Positions 42,482 to 49,075 of a DNA stretch of 64,000 nucleotides are shown in pieces. Source of the stretch: a virus. The position numbers were made by a program, and so were the translations under genes. How positions within the stretch are numbered: position 1 is the first letter of the stretch; each line of letters begins with the position of its first letter. The stretch is from IMG/VR virus record IMGVR_UViG_3300035565_000044, positions 1 through 64,000 of that record. One strand, written 5' to 3'. The notes below the pieces were generated by a model, which saw only the letters and a list, made by a program, of their open reading frames with translations, did not search any database and was not told where the DNA came from.

Positions 42482-43843
42482 ATGACAAACTTTAAAAATA
42501 GCGTTGCCGTCGCCCCTCTCGCCAACCATGAGCTGGAGAAGGCGCTGCTCAGCTCCATACTTAACACCCCTGATATATTTGATAAAATTGGGGACTCTAT
42601 CCTCCCTGAATTCTTTAGCTCCCCCCTCCACCGGGCTCTGTACACGCGCCTGTCTGCGTTCCTTATGCGGGGAGAGCGGGTCAATCCACTCTTGCTGACT
42701 AAAGATATGAATGATGAAAGTAAGAAAGAGGTAAAGGAAATATCTGATTACCACTCAGATGGTTCTCTTGCCGAAAGTAACCTGGAAGCCCTTCGGGAGC
42801 TATGGCAAAGGCGCGAGCTCCAGAGAATGTGCGATGAGGGAGCGGCGCTTGCTTCTACGGACATGGCACCTGAAGCGTTGATCAACAAGCTTGAGGAGAA
42901 ATTATATAAAATAGCTATTCCCGTGGAAAGCGAAATGGTTTCTTCTGCTCAAGCTTATAAAGAGCTTATGGATGAAATTAAGGCGCGTGTTGATAAGGCT
43001 AATGAGACTTTTCCCCGCACTCCCATTCTCCCAGGTCTAAGAAGTGGCTTCGAACAGCTAGATGACATGTTAGGTGGCCTCCAAGAAGGACACTGTATAC
43101 TTCTTGGAGCTCGTCCGTCTATGGGAAAAACGGCCTTATTAGGGAACATATCCCATAACGTAGCTGCTGCTGGAGACCCTGTTGGATTTATAACCTATGA
43201 AATGACTGTTGAGCAGTTACTCTTACGGGCGGCGGCGTCTGAGGCAAGTGTTAGCTCAGACGCACTCAACCGTGGAGACCTCAGCGATCCACAACTTATC
43301 AAGTTCCAAGAAGATTCTGGTTGCTTGGCGCATCTCCCCATACACTACGTATACAACCCAGGTAACATTGACAAGCTACTGACAGTCATGAGGAAGCTTG
43401 TTAGAGTTAAGAAATGCAAGCTTATCATCATAGATTACGTTAATCTTATACCTGGAGGTATAGGAAGAGATGCTACAGAGAAGCTTGGAAACATCTCTGC
43501 TTCTCTGAAAATGGCGGCTGGACGCCTTGGAATTCCAATTATCATAGCTTGTCAGCTCAATAGAAACCTAGAGTCTAGAGACGACCAAAGACCACAGCTC
43601 TCTGATCTAAAGCAGTCTGGTAATCTAGAACAGGATGCTGACGCTGTTATTTTTCTTCACAGAGAAATATACTTTGTTGAGCGTAGGCGCCCAGATGTTT
43701 CTGATCCAAAATTTTCAGCTTGGCAGGCTGATTGCAACAGATGGCGTGGAAGGGCTGAGATCCTTCTTAGAAAAAACCGCCATGGCCGTATAGGAGAATC
43801 CGAAATAAACTTTAACGAGTCCACCACCAAATTCTCTAATTGA
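42482..43843 (+). CDS. dnaB: DnaB-type replicative helicase
   Basis: 453 aa with AAGGAAAAAT before ATG. N-terminal DnaB domain (ANHELEKALLSSILNTPDIFDKIG), linker helix, then the RecA-like ATPase: Walker A GARPSMGKT (about 210-218), FITYEMTVEQLLLRAAASEA with the catalytic Glu, Walker B LIIIDYVNLI, and IIACQLNRNLESRDDQRPQLSDLKQSGNLEQDADAVIFLHR with the arginine finger region. Full-length for phage DnaB. Followed by a terminator and the loader-like gene. Confidence 0.95.
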   Translation: MTNFKNSVAVAPLANHELEKALLSSILNTPDIFDKIGDSILPEFFSSPLHRALYTRLSAFLMRGERVNPLLLTKDMNDESKKEVKEISDYHSDGSLAESNLEALRELWQRRELQRMCDEGAALASTDMAPEALINKLEEKLYKIAIPVESEMVSSAQAYKELMDEIKARVDKANETFPRTPILPGLRSGFEQLDDMLGGLQEGHCILLGARPSMGKTALLGNISHNVAAAGDPVGFITYEMTVEQLLLRAAASEASVSSDALNRGDLSDPQLIKFQEDSGCLAHLPIHYVYNPGNIDKLLTVMRKLVRVKKCKLIIIDYVNLIPGGIGRDATEKLGNISASLKMAAGRLGIPIIIACQLNRNLESRDDQRPQLSDLKQSGNLEQDADAVIFLHREIYFVERRRPDVSDPKFSAWQADCNRWRGRAEILLRKNRHGRIGESEINFNESTTKFSN

Positions 43844-43904
43844 GAAAAATAAGAGAAAAATAAGAAGAACATAAGAATTGATCTTCTTTCTCACACAGTT
43901 TAAA

Positions 43905-43940
43905 ATAAAAAAAGGAGGCTGTAAGCAAGCCTCCTTTTAA
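43905..43940 (+). terminator. Terminator after dnaB
   Basis: A 10-bp stem (43911-43920 with 43928-43937, loop of 7) ends in a short TTTT. It may only partly stop transcription, since the loader-like and primase genes follow in the same direction. Confidence 0.7.
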
Positions 43941-43976
43941 TAAAGAATAGAAACCCTAACCCATAAGGGACTTCCT

Positions 43977-45329
43977 ATGGCCGATTCTACTGCACAAAAA
44001 AATAATGTCAATAAGTTTTTGCCAGAGTACGAATCACAGAGTGTTTTCCGCTCAGACGGGGCTGACTACGCATACACACTGGTATCTAACAGACTGCTCC
44101 AAGACTCTGGCATTGATTGGGAAACCAGGGGAATGATTGCGGACCTGCTGAGCAGGCCAAAGGACTGGGATATTAGCGTTATGGGGCTGGTGGCTATGGC
44201 CAATGGCCTAACTAAGAAAGCAAAAATTTATAGGATGATAAACGCCGCTATGGCGAGTGGGTACATCCGACGCTTTACCAAGCGTGGCGCCGATGGACGT
44301 GTGGCTGGATATACGTATGTCGTATCAGACAACCCTTCTCGCCTTGCACTGCTTTCCGATTTTCAGGAAACTGCTAAGCAGGAAGCTGAAAAACAGCCAC
44401 AACAAAGTAAAGATCTTAAAAAAGTAAAAACAGAAAAAAAATACACAGCGCCAACATCGCATTTCCCACATTTTGAAGAGGACATGGAAACAAAAACTCC
44501 CCCCATCCCCCAAGGGGGGAGTGGTCATTCCTGCGTCATGACCGTTCGTGAAAACGCCGAGCCTACAAGCCAACCATCCCAACCAACGTGGGAGGACGAG
44601 GAAGGGTTTGTTAACCATATTAAGATAGACGACTCCGCTACTCATTCCACTTCAATGGTATCCAGCCTTGAGGAAACGCCAGAAGCGGTGAAAGCTGAAA
44701 CCCTGGTCCTGACGCCCCCAGAGCCAGAAGCGCCGTCTGTGACGCGTAAGAAGGCCAAGAAAGCGCCTTCTACGAAGCTGGACCACAATACCGACCCTGA
44801 GTTTGGAAAATTCTGGGATAAATACCCAAATAAGAAAGGAAAGGCTGGCTCTTACGCCCATTGGAAGAGATTTTGTAAGGATAAACCGGAGCTGGCTTCT
44901 CTTTTGCCACAGGCCGCTATGGAATACGAGAGCGATCTTCGTAGGCAGTACAAGAGCGCTTCTGAGGCTAAGCAGCGCACCTGCTGTGGATATAATTGGT
45001 TCAACAAAGGTCTCCATGAGTACTATGTTGATGTTATAATTGAGAGAAGTAAGCCACAGCCTGTGGAAAATTCAGAAAGCCAATTAGAGCAACGTGCACG
45101 CGAAGAACGCGAGAGAGTCGCTAGGGTAGCTGAAGCATGTTCTGAAACTAAGCGGGCTAGGTTCGTTGAATTCTTGTCAAAGGTGTACTCCAACGTTAAA
45201 GACGCATGGAACGAAAAGGTTATTGAATATTTCCATGCCCGTAAGTACTGGGATATCGACGCCCTTATCCCAGTTGATGTGAAGAATGAAGCCAGGGCTG
45301 CTATCGGAGCTCCACTTCTGGCTTGTTAG
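43977..45329 (+). CDS. Replication initiator or helicase-loader-like protein
   Basis: 450 aa. The N-terminal 115 residues form a winged helix-turn-helix of the lambda O / phage replication type (YTLVSNRLLQDSGIDWETRGMIADLLSRP, then TKKAKIYRMINAAMASGYIRR). A Pro/Glu/Lys-rich linker follows (about 130-270). The C-terminal 170 residues (FGKFWDKYPNKKGKAGSYAHWKRFCKDKPELASLLPQA) match the DnaT/loader-like tail seen in phage replication proteins. Lies between dnaB and primase, consistent with origin recognition or helicase loading. Confidence 0.7.
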   Translation: MADSTAQKNNVNKFLPEYESQSVFRSDGADYAYTLVSNRLLQDSGIDWETRGMIADLLSRPKDWDISVMGLVAMANGLTKKAKIYRMINAAMASGYIRRFTKRGADGRVAGYTYVVSDNPSRLALLSDFQETAKQEAEKQPQQSKDLKKVKTEKKYTAPTSHFPHFEEDMETKTPPIPQGGSGHSCVMTVRENAEPTSQPSQPTWEDEEGFVNHIKIDDSATHSTSMVSSLEETPEAVKAETLVLTPPEPEAPSVTRKKAKKAPSTKLDHNTDPEFGKFWDKYPNKKGKAGSYAHWKRFCKDKPELASLLPQAAMEYESDLRRQYKSASEAKQRTCCGYNWFNKGLHEYYVDVIIERSKPQPVENSESQLEQRAREERERVARVAEACSETKRARFVEFLSKVYSNVKDAWNEKVIEYFHARKYWDIDALIPVDVKNEARAAIGAPLLAC

Positions 45330-45344
45330 AAAGGAAAGATTACC

Positions 45345-46253
45345 ATGTCCGAAAGGTTTACCGACGCCGCCCGCTCCAGGGGCTTGCTTATACAAACTCC
45401 CATTGCTGATGGGACTGTTCACCGAGTACGCACTTCTGACAAACCCCACTCCCGAAATGGCGCCTACGTGCTCTTTACCAACGGCCGGGGATGGTTCGAA
45501 AACCACGCTGACGGCATGGGGCGTCAGGAATACGCTCCAGAGTCTAAGGGCGGGCTCACAGCGGCCGAAAGGTATGAGGCTAGGATTAGGGTAGCCGAAG
45601 AGAGAAAGCGGTTCCAGGAGGCTCGCACAGAGGAATACAGAGCGGCTGCGCTGGAGGCCAAGGATCTCTTTGGCAGAGGGCTTATGGTCAAGGCGCATGG
45701 CTATCTGAGCGCTAAAGGCGTCCTCCCTCACGGACTGCGCGTTTTGGACGGCGCATTGCTTGTCCCAGTTCGAGACGCGAATGGGAACTGGCAGAGCTTG
45801 CAAAGGATTTTTTTAAATGGTTCAAAAACCTTTCTAAAGGGCGGGAGACTTGAAGGGGGGATGTTTGTCATTGGCAACATATACCCTGAAGGGGCGGCGC
45901 TGGTTGCCGAGGGTTACAGTACTGGGGCGACTATCTATGAGGCGACGGGTTGCGCTACGATTGTGGCGTTCAACTGTGGAAACCTTACAAAGGTGGCTAG
46001 GTCCCTTAGGAAGAGATATCCTAAGTTGAAAATAATCATTTGCGCTGACGATGACCGGAACACGCGTGGAAACCCAGGACTGACAAGCGCGAGCGAAGCG
46101 GCTAGGGCGGTGGGTGGTTATCTGGCCAAACCAAATGTTAAAAAAGGTAGCGACTTCAACGATATGTGTGCTGAACTAGGCATGCAAGAGGTTAGGCGCG
46201 CGCTTATGGCGGTAGTGAAAGGTTGCATGGCAGAGCCGGATCGTGGTAAGTAG
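45345..46253 (+). CDS. Toprim-domain primase
   Basis: 302 aa with GAAAGGAAAG before ATG. No zinc finger is present. Residues 60-130 form the linker fold of phage primases (KGVLPHGLRVLDGALLVPVRDANGNW). The Toprim core has Glu in ALVAEGYSTGATI (about 187) and the DxD in IIICADDDRN (about 232), with DFNDM near the end. It makes RNA primers together with the DnaB helicase. The missing zinc domain suggests priming depends on a partner or a degenerate recognition. Confidence 0.85.
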   Translation: MSERFTDAARSRGLLIQTPIADGTVHRVRTSDKPHSRNGAYVLFTNGRGWFENHADGMGRQEYAPESKGGLTAAERYEARIRVAEERKRFQEARTEEYRAAALEAKDLFGRGLMVKAHGYLSAKGVLPHGLRVLDGALLVPVRDANGNWQSLQRIFLNGSKTFLKGGRLEGGMFVIGNIYPEGAALVAEGYSTGATIYEATGCATIVAFNCGNLTKVARSLRKRYPKLKIIICADDDRNTRGNPGLTSASEAARAVGGYLAKPNVKKGSDFNDMCAELGMQEVRRALMAVVKGCMAEPDRGK

Positions 46254-46259
46254 GAGCAT

Positions 46260-46324
46260 TAACGTTTCGCCTCGTAACGCATCATAACACGCCTCTCCTC
46301 TTCGCACCATAACGTAACGTTTCA
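46260..46324. repeat. Pentamer-phased repeat array H
   Basis: Thirteen 5-base units in phase (TAACG, TTTCG, CCTCG, TAACG, CATCA, TAACA, then TAACG-TAACG), running into parS-like site 9. Confidence 0.75.
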
Positions 46325-46333
46325 TGTGAAACA
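46318..46333. promoter_or_regulatory. parS-like palindrome 9
   Basis: CGTTTCATGTGAAACA, 14 of 16 matches to parS, core changed to CATGTG. Fused to array H and to an 11-bp inverted repeat. Confidence 0.5.
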
Positions 46334-46372
46334 ATGCGCTACCTTGACAAAATCGTTGAGATAGCGCATTGT
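46331..46372 (+). promoter_or_regulatory. Inverted repeat around a TTGACA element
   Basis: An 11-bp perfect inverted repeat (46331-46341 with 46362-46372) flanks TTGACA at 46344-46349; a poor -10 (CATTGT) lies 17 bases on, inside the right arm. It may be an operator-controlled promoter or a hairpin stop (GCTTTTG follows) ahead of the gene at 46404. Confidence 0.45.
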
Positions 46373-46403
46373 GCTTTTGTATGCAAAATTGAAAGGGATG
46401 AAT

Positions 46404-46757
46404 ATGTCTGAAGGGAATCAGTACAACTCTGGCGCCCGACCACGGGCTAACAGACTTTTACTCGGAAAGTTATACGAAAAGACTAGTCAGAGTGGACAAA
46501 AGTATTTTCAAGGCGTTCTTGGATTTCTAAAAGTCCTTGTTTTTCATGATGATAACGCGGAAGCGGGCAACGAATGGAATTTTTTCGTTGTAGAACGTGA
46601 TCCTTCAGAAACTAAGCCTCGTCAGATTAGTGGTCCACCTCAGCACCAGCCCAACGCTGTAGGCCAAGGCGGCGGATATGGCGCTCAGACGGCCCCCCGC
46701 CCCATACGCCAGCCGCGACAGTTGCCTCCAGAAGGTGGGAGCAATGACCCTTTCTAA
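46404..46757 (+). CDS. Small protein with SSB-like acidic tail
   Basis: 117 aa from the second of two close ATGs, giving a 6-base gap to GAAAGGG. A short beta-rich domain (GKLYEKTSQSGQKYFQGVLGFLKVLVFHD, then EWNFFVVERD) is followed by a Gly/Gln/Pro-rich linker and ends GGSNDPF, like the protein-binding tip of SSB proteins. A full OB fold is not evident, so single-strand binding is only a suggestion. Placed in the replication block. Confidence 0.5.
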   Translation: MSEGNQYNSGARPRANRLLLGKLYEKTSQSGQKYFQGVLGFLKVLVFHDDNAEAGNEWNFFVVERDPSETKPRQISGPPQHQPNAVGQGGGYGAQTAPRPIRQPRQLPPEGGSNDPF

Positions 46758-47298
46758 GCCTCCTAGAGGGTTCCTGACGCCTAGATGGGCGACAGAGGCT
46801 TTACTGTCCCATGTCGAACATTTGGTCAATGGCCTGGAGCCTGCGGCTGGTCAGGGGGGAATATCGAGAGTCTTGAAAGAAAGTGGTAAAAAAGTCGAAT
46901 CTTTTGATATTTACGAGCACAAGGACGATGGAATAACGGTTAACCGGCGTAACTTCCTCAGTCAGCATTGGGACGTTAAATATTCAAACTTTCGAATGAA
47001 ACTGAAAGCTTCGGATGGCGGGATTATCTGCCATCCACCCCAGCATCTATTCAAACAGTTTATCAAGAAAGCATTGACGCTAACCGAGCACCACGGGACA
47101 GTGGCGTTCTGGCTTAGTCATTCAATTGACACAGAGCTCTGCTACCAGGAGTTCTTCCATGGAAGCGACGCATTTTATAAAAAGATCGTTCCAATTCAAA
47201 GACTAAGACTATCGGATGATACTCTGGAGCCAATGGCGTGGTATATCTGGAGACATGGATATGGGGGAGTTCCGACTCTTCATTATGAAATAATTTAG
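46744..47298 (+). CDS. Class I methyltransferase-like protein
   Basis: 184 aa from the ATG with GGTGGGAG upstream, overlapping the previous gene by 14 bases. Motif I is visible as GLEPAAGQGGISRVL after the usual FLTPRWATEALLSHV entry, followed by FDIYEHKDDG as acidic strand end. The catalytic region reads GIICHPPQHLF where N6-adenine enzymes have (D/N)PPY. The fold is supported, but catalysis is uncertain because of the His in place of Asp/Asn and the missing Tyr/Phe. Confidence 0.6.
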   Translation: MTLSKPPRGFLTPRWATEALLSHVEHLVNGLEPAAGQGGISRVLKESGKKVESFDIYEHKDDGITVNRRNFLSQHWDVKYSNFRMKLKASDGGIICHPPQHLFKQFIKKALTLTEHHGTVAFWLSHSIDTELCYQEFFHGSDAFYKKIVPIQRLRLSDDTLEPMAWYIWRHGYGGVPTLHYEII

Positions 47299-47305
47299 GT
47301 GAGTA

Positions 47306-47563
47306 ATGGGGCGTATGAGGAATAGAGCGGTTGATGGAGTGCGCCGCCATAGGCGTAAATTTTCAATTGACCGTGAGAAGGCTATTGAAAGCACTATAGA
47401 GGAAATGATATCCATCATGAATAGACTGATTATTTTAGTAAGAAGTGATGAGGATGGACTTGACTCTAATGAGGCAAATAGAGGAAACGGCAGTAGAGAT
47501 ATCAATGGAGCCACGGTGGCAAGACGCTACGGCCGAAAGGATAATGAAAGCCAAGAAGGCTGA
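47306..47563 (+). CDS. Small basic protein
   Basis: 85 aa, AGGTGAGTA before ATG. Basic start (RNRAVDGVRRHRRKFS) and one helix (KAIESTIEEMISIMNRLIILV), then a disordered Asn/Gly/Arg-rich tail that overlaps the next gene in another frame for 116 bases. The overlap makes the C-terminal part uncertain. Function unknown. Confidence 0.4.
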   Translation: MGRMRNRAVDGVRRHRRKFSIDREKAIESTIEEMISIMNRLIILVRSDEDGLDSNEANRGNGSRDINGATVARRYGRKDNESQEG

Positions 47564-48095
47564 ACGGCAGGTCCATGAAAATATAGTATATGGTACAAAC
47601 GGTTTTCCTACTGGTGAGAATCGTAGAGAAATTTATTCTGCTTTGGACACTCTTTACAGGCGTAACCCACCGATGATCTTAAAAGAAGAGTGGGAAGCTG
47701 GTTGCCATTTCTTATTTATATATAGAAAATCAGAACAGCATACAAGAACTACAATGAAATGGGTAGCTCAAGTGGATGGAGGCGTTTATGCGCCAGACCC
47801 GCTAGAGTTTAAAGAGTTCTCAATTAAAGAACTCTATTCAGCTAGCAAGTCAGTCCATCCCCAGGGGCGTACAGCCCTTACATGGCTTATAGAAAACGAA
47901 TGGCATGATATGAGCCTCGTTGACCTTGGAAGCCAATACCCTGGACCACAGGGAAGGGACGCCCAAAGAGAACGAGGCCGAGTCTATCTGCGGCTGGCGC
48001 TTAACGATTTAGGGAAGTACTTCGGATTTATTTCCCCCAATAACGCTTGGGATACCAGGAGGTTTCTGGAGCAATTATTGGGGAAGAGGCGTTAG
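47448..48095 (+). CDS. Hypothetical protein
   Basis: 215 aa from ATG 47448; GTG 47445 and ATG 47454 are alternatives. Mixed alpha/beta with a basic helix near residues 30-45 (RIMKAKKAERQVHENI), a beta region (FLFIYRKSEQHTRTTMKWVAQ), and a helical C-terminus (LRLALNDLGKYFGFI; RRFLEQLLGKRR). No family recognised. It overlaps the convergent 48092 gene by 4 bases. Confidence 0.55.
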   Translation: MRMDLTLMRQIEETAVEISMEPRWQDATAERIMKAKKAERQVHENIVYGTNGFPTGENRREIYSALDTLYRRNPPMILKEEWEAGCHFLFIYRKSEQHTRTTMKWVAQVDGGVYAPDPLEFKEFSIKELYSASKSVHPQGRTALTWLIENEWHDMSLVDLGSQYPGPQGRDAQRERGRVYLRLALNDLGKYFGFISPNNAWDTRRFLEQLLGKRR

Positions 48096-48457
48096 CGGTT
48101 CTTGTTCCTATTATATATGGTTTCTAGCGCAGTTATAGATTCGCTAGATAAGGCTTCTTTGAAAATCTCAATAAGCTTTTCATTGTTAGGAGTTTCCTTT
48201 TCGGTAGGGGCTGAGTCCCTGAGCGACACAGCCACCTTTGCCACCACGCCCCCAGCATAGTAGCACAGAGCGCAAATAACTTCGTTGTAGTCGCTCCCCC
48301 TTCTCTCCTCAGAATCAAGCCACCTAAGGGCAGACTCTAGCATGTGTTTACGGGCGCGTCCTACGAGCGCGACCTGTTCGCTATCGCTGAGGCTATCTTG
48401 GTGGGCTGACTCCACCGCCGCAACGATCATTTCATCAAGCTGCTTTTCAATGTCCAT
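48092..48457 (-). CDS. Small helical protein
   Basis: 121 aa from the ATG with GAGGAG upstream. Entirely helical and acidic (IEKQLDEMIVAAVESAHQDSLSDSEQVALVGRARKHMLESAL), with CALCYY and a hydrophobic GGVVAKVAVSL in the middle. No family recognised. It is divergent from the Ro60 RNA unit, whose promoter begins 80 bases upstream of its start. Confidence 0.55.
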   Translation of the reverse strand: MDIEKQLDEMIVAAVESAHQDSLSDSEQVALVGRARKHMLESALRWLDSEERRGSDYNEVICALCYYAGGVVAKVAVSLRDSAPTEKETPNNEKLIEIFKEALSSESITALETIYNRNKNR

Positions 48458-48512
48458 ATTTTTCTCCTCTAACCCCTTGTATCCGTTACGGACGTTCGTT
48501 GCAAATGAGAAA

Positions 48513-48528
48513 AGTTTCACGTGGAGCA
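48513..48528. promoter_or_regulatory. parS-like palindrome 10
   Basis: AGTTTCACGTGGAGCA, 13 of 16 matches to parS, located 10 bases upstream of the -35 element of the Ro60 RNA promoter. Confidence 0.5.
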
Positions 48529-48537
48529 TTTTCCTCG

Positions 48538-48567
48538 TTGACATGGGGTTAATTAGGGCTTAATTAT
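48538..48567 (+). promoter_or_regulatory. Promoter of the Y-RNA-like unit
   Basis: A perfect TTGACA at 48538-48543, then AATTAT at 48562-48567 (18-base spacer). Transcription would begin near 48574, just before the first conserved GTGGCTAG element at 48581. Confidence 0.7.
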
Positions 48568-48580
48568 CTCTTCACAGCCG

Positions 48581-48639
48581 GTGGCTAGGAAGTCGATTAC
48601 AACGTCTTGTGAACGCTAACATCGCCTCCGCTTTCCCCC
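48581..48639 (+). ncRNA. Y-RNA-like unit 1 (short)
   Basis: Starts with GTGGCTAG and the shared CGATTACAACG. A closing helix pairs GGA-A-G-(T)-CGAT (48588-48597) with ATCG-C-C-TCC (48621-48629), and an ACAA/TTGT hairpin lies inside. It ends GCTTTCCCCC, parallel to GCTTTTTCCC and GTTTTTCCC in units 2 and 3. This is the smallest of the three and holds no tRNA-like part. The same helix position with different bases indicates a conserved structure. Confidence 0.7.
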
Positions 48640-48659
48640 GGCGTCTGAATTTTTGTGTC

Positions 48660-48783
48660 GTGGCTAGGGATACGATTACATCTTCTATAGACAAGAAGAC
48701 TTGCTTGGTTCGATTCCGAGCTCCCCCACCATCTACGGGGGAGTGTCCAGGGTGGACAGTCGTTATCGTCCCCGCTTTTTCCC
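48660..48783 (+). ncRNA. Y-RNA-like unit 2 with permuted tRNA-like module
   Basis: Same 5' element (GTGGCTAGGGATACGATTACA) split as GTGGCTAG plus CGATTACA. Closing helix: GGG and ACGAT (48667-48676, AT bulged) with ATCGT and CCC (48765-48772), plus AC/GT. Inside lie, in order: hairpin TCTTCT/AGAAGA with a 7-base loop (48681-48699), a T-arm CTTGG-TTCGATT-CCGAG (48704-48720), an acceptor-like stem CTCCCCC/GGGGGAG (48721-48727 with 48737-48743) whose loop contains ACCA, and hairpin TGTCCA-GGG-TGGACA (48744-48758). This is the arm order of a circularly permuted tRNA. Confidence 0.75.
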
Positions 48784-48804
48784 GACGCAACTTAATTCAG
48801 TGGA

Positions 48805-48930
48805 GTGGCTAGATTTCCGATTACAACGATAGCTCAGTTGGTAGAGCAACAGACTTCATATCTGTAAGTCGTAGGTTCAAACCCTACTCGTTATCCCGTA
48901 AGGGGTAATCCATCGTAAATCGTTTTTCCC
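48805..48930 (+). ncRNA. Y-RNA-like unit 3 enclosing a tRNA-like cloverleaf
   Basis: Begins GTGGCTAG and contains CGATTACAACG. Closing helix: GATTT and GATTAC (48812-48824, CC internal loop) with GTAATC (48905-48910) and AAATC (48917-48921). Within it lie a full tRNA-like cloverleaf (48823-48895) and a GUAA-capped hairpin (48893-48906). Ends GTTTTTCCC. A stem holding a tRNA-like module next to a Ro60 gene is the architecture of bacterial YrlA-type Y RNAs. Confidence 0.75.
48823..48895 (+). tRNA. tRNA-like cloverleaf, anticodon TCA, inside Y-RNA-like unit 3
   Basis: All four arms are present: acceptor ACAACGA/TCGTTAT (one mismatch at pair 2), D-arm GCTC/GAGC with loop AGTTGGTA, anticodon arm ACAGA/TCTGT with loop CTTCATA, variable AAGTC, T-arm GTAGG/CCTAC with loop TTCAAAC. 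The anticodon would be UCA (reads UGA). Against a working tRNA: no encoded CCA although the other phage tRNAs have it, U at position 37, and the acceptor end shared with the enclosing helix. Could be a Y-RNA module or an opal suppressor. Confidence 0.6.
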
Positions 48931-48946
48931 TCCACTGCTTTAAACA

Positions 48947-48986
48947 GGCGCCGGTTCCTTCGCAAGAGGGGATCGGCGTTTTTTGT
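48947..48986 (+). terminator. Terminator of the Y-RNA-like unit
   Basis: A 10-pair stem (48949-48958 with 48968-48978, two wobbles) followed by six T. It separates the RNA unit from the Ro60 gene. Confidence 0.85.
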
Positions 48987-49000
48987 TTGTAATGCGTAAT

Positions 49001-49060
49001 TTACGTCTCGCTTCATAGCGTGTCGTGACGTGCCGCAACTCACCGTAACGTAACGTCTTG
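49001..49060. repeat. Pentamer-phased repeat array I
   Basis: Twelve 5-base units in phase (TTACG, TCTCG, TAGCG, TGTCG, TGACG, TGCCG, CACCG, TAACG, TAACG), ending 16 bases before the Ro60 start. Confidence 0.8.
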
Positions 49061-49075
49061 TAGAAAGGAAAGAAA

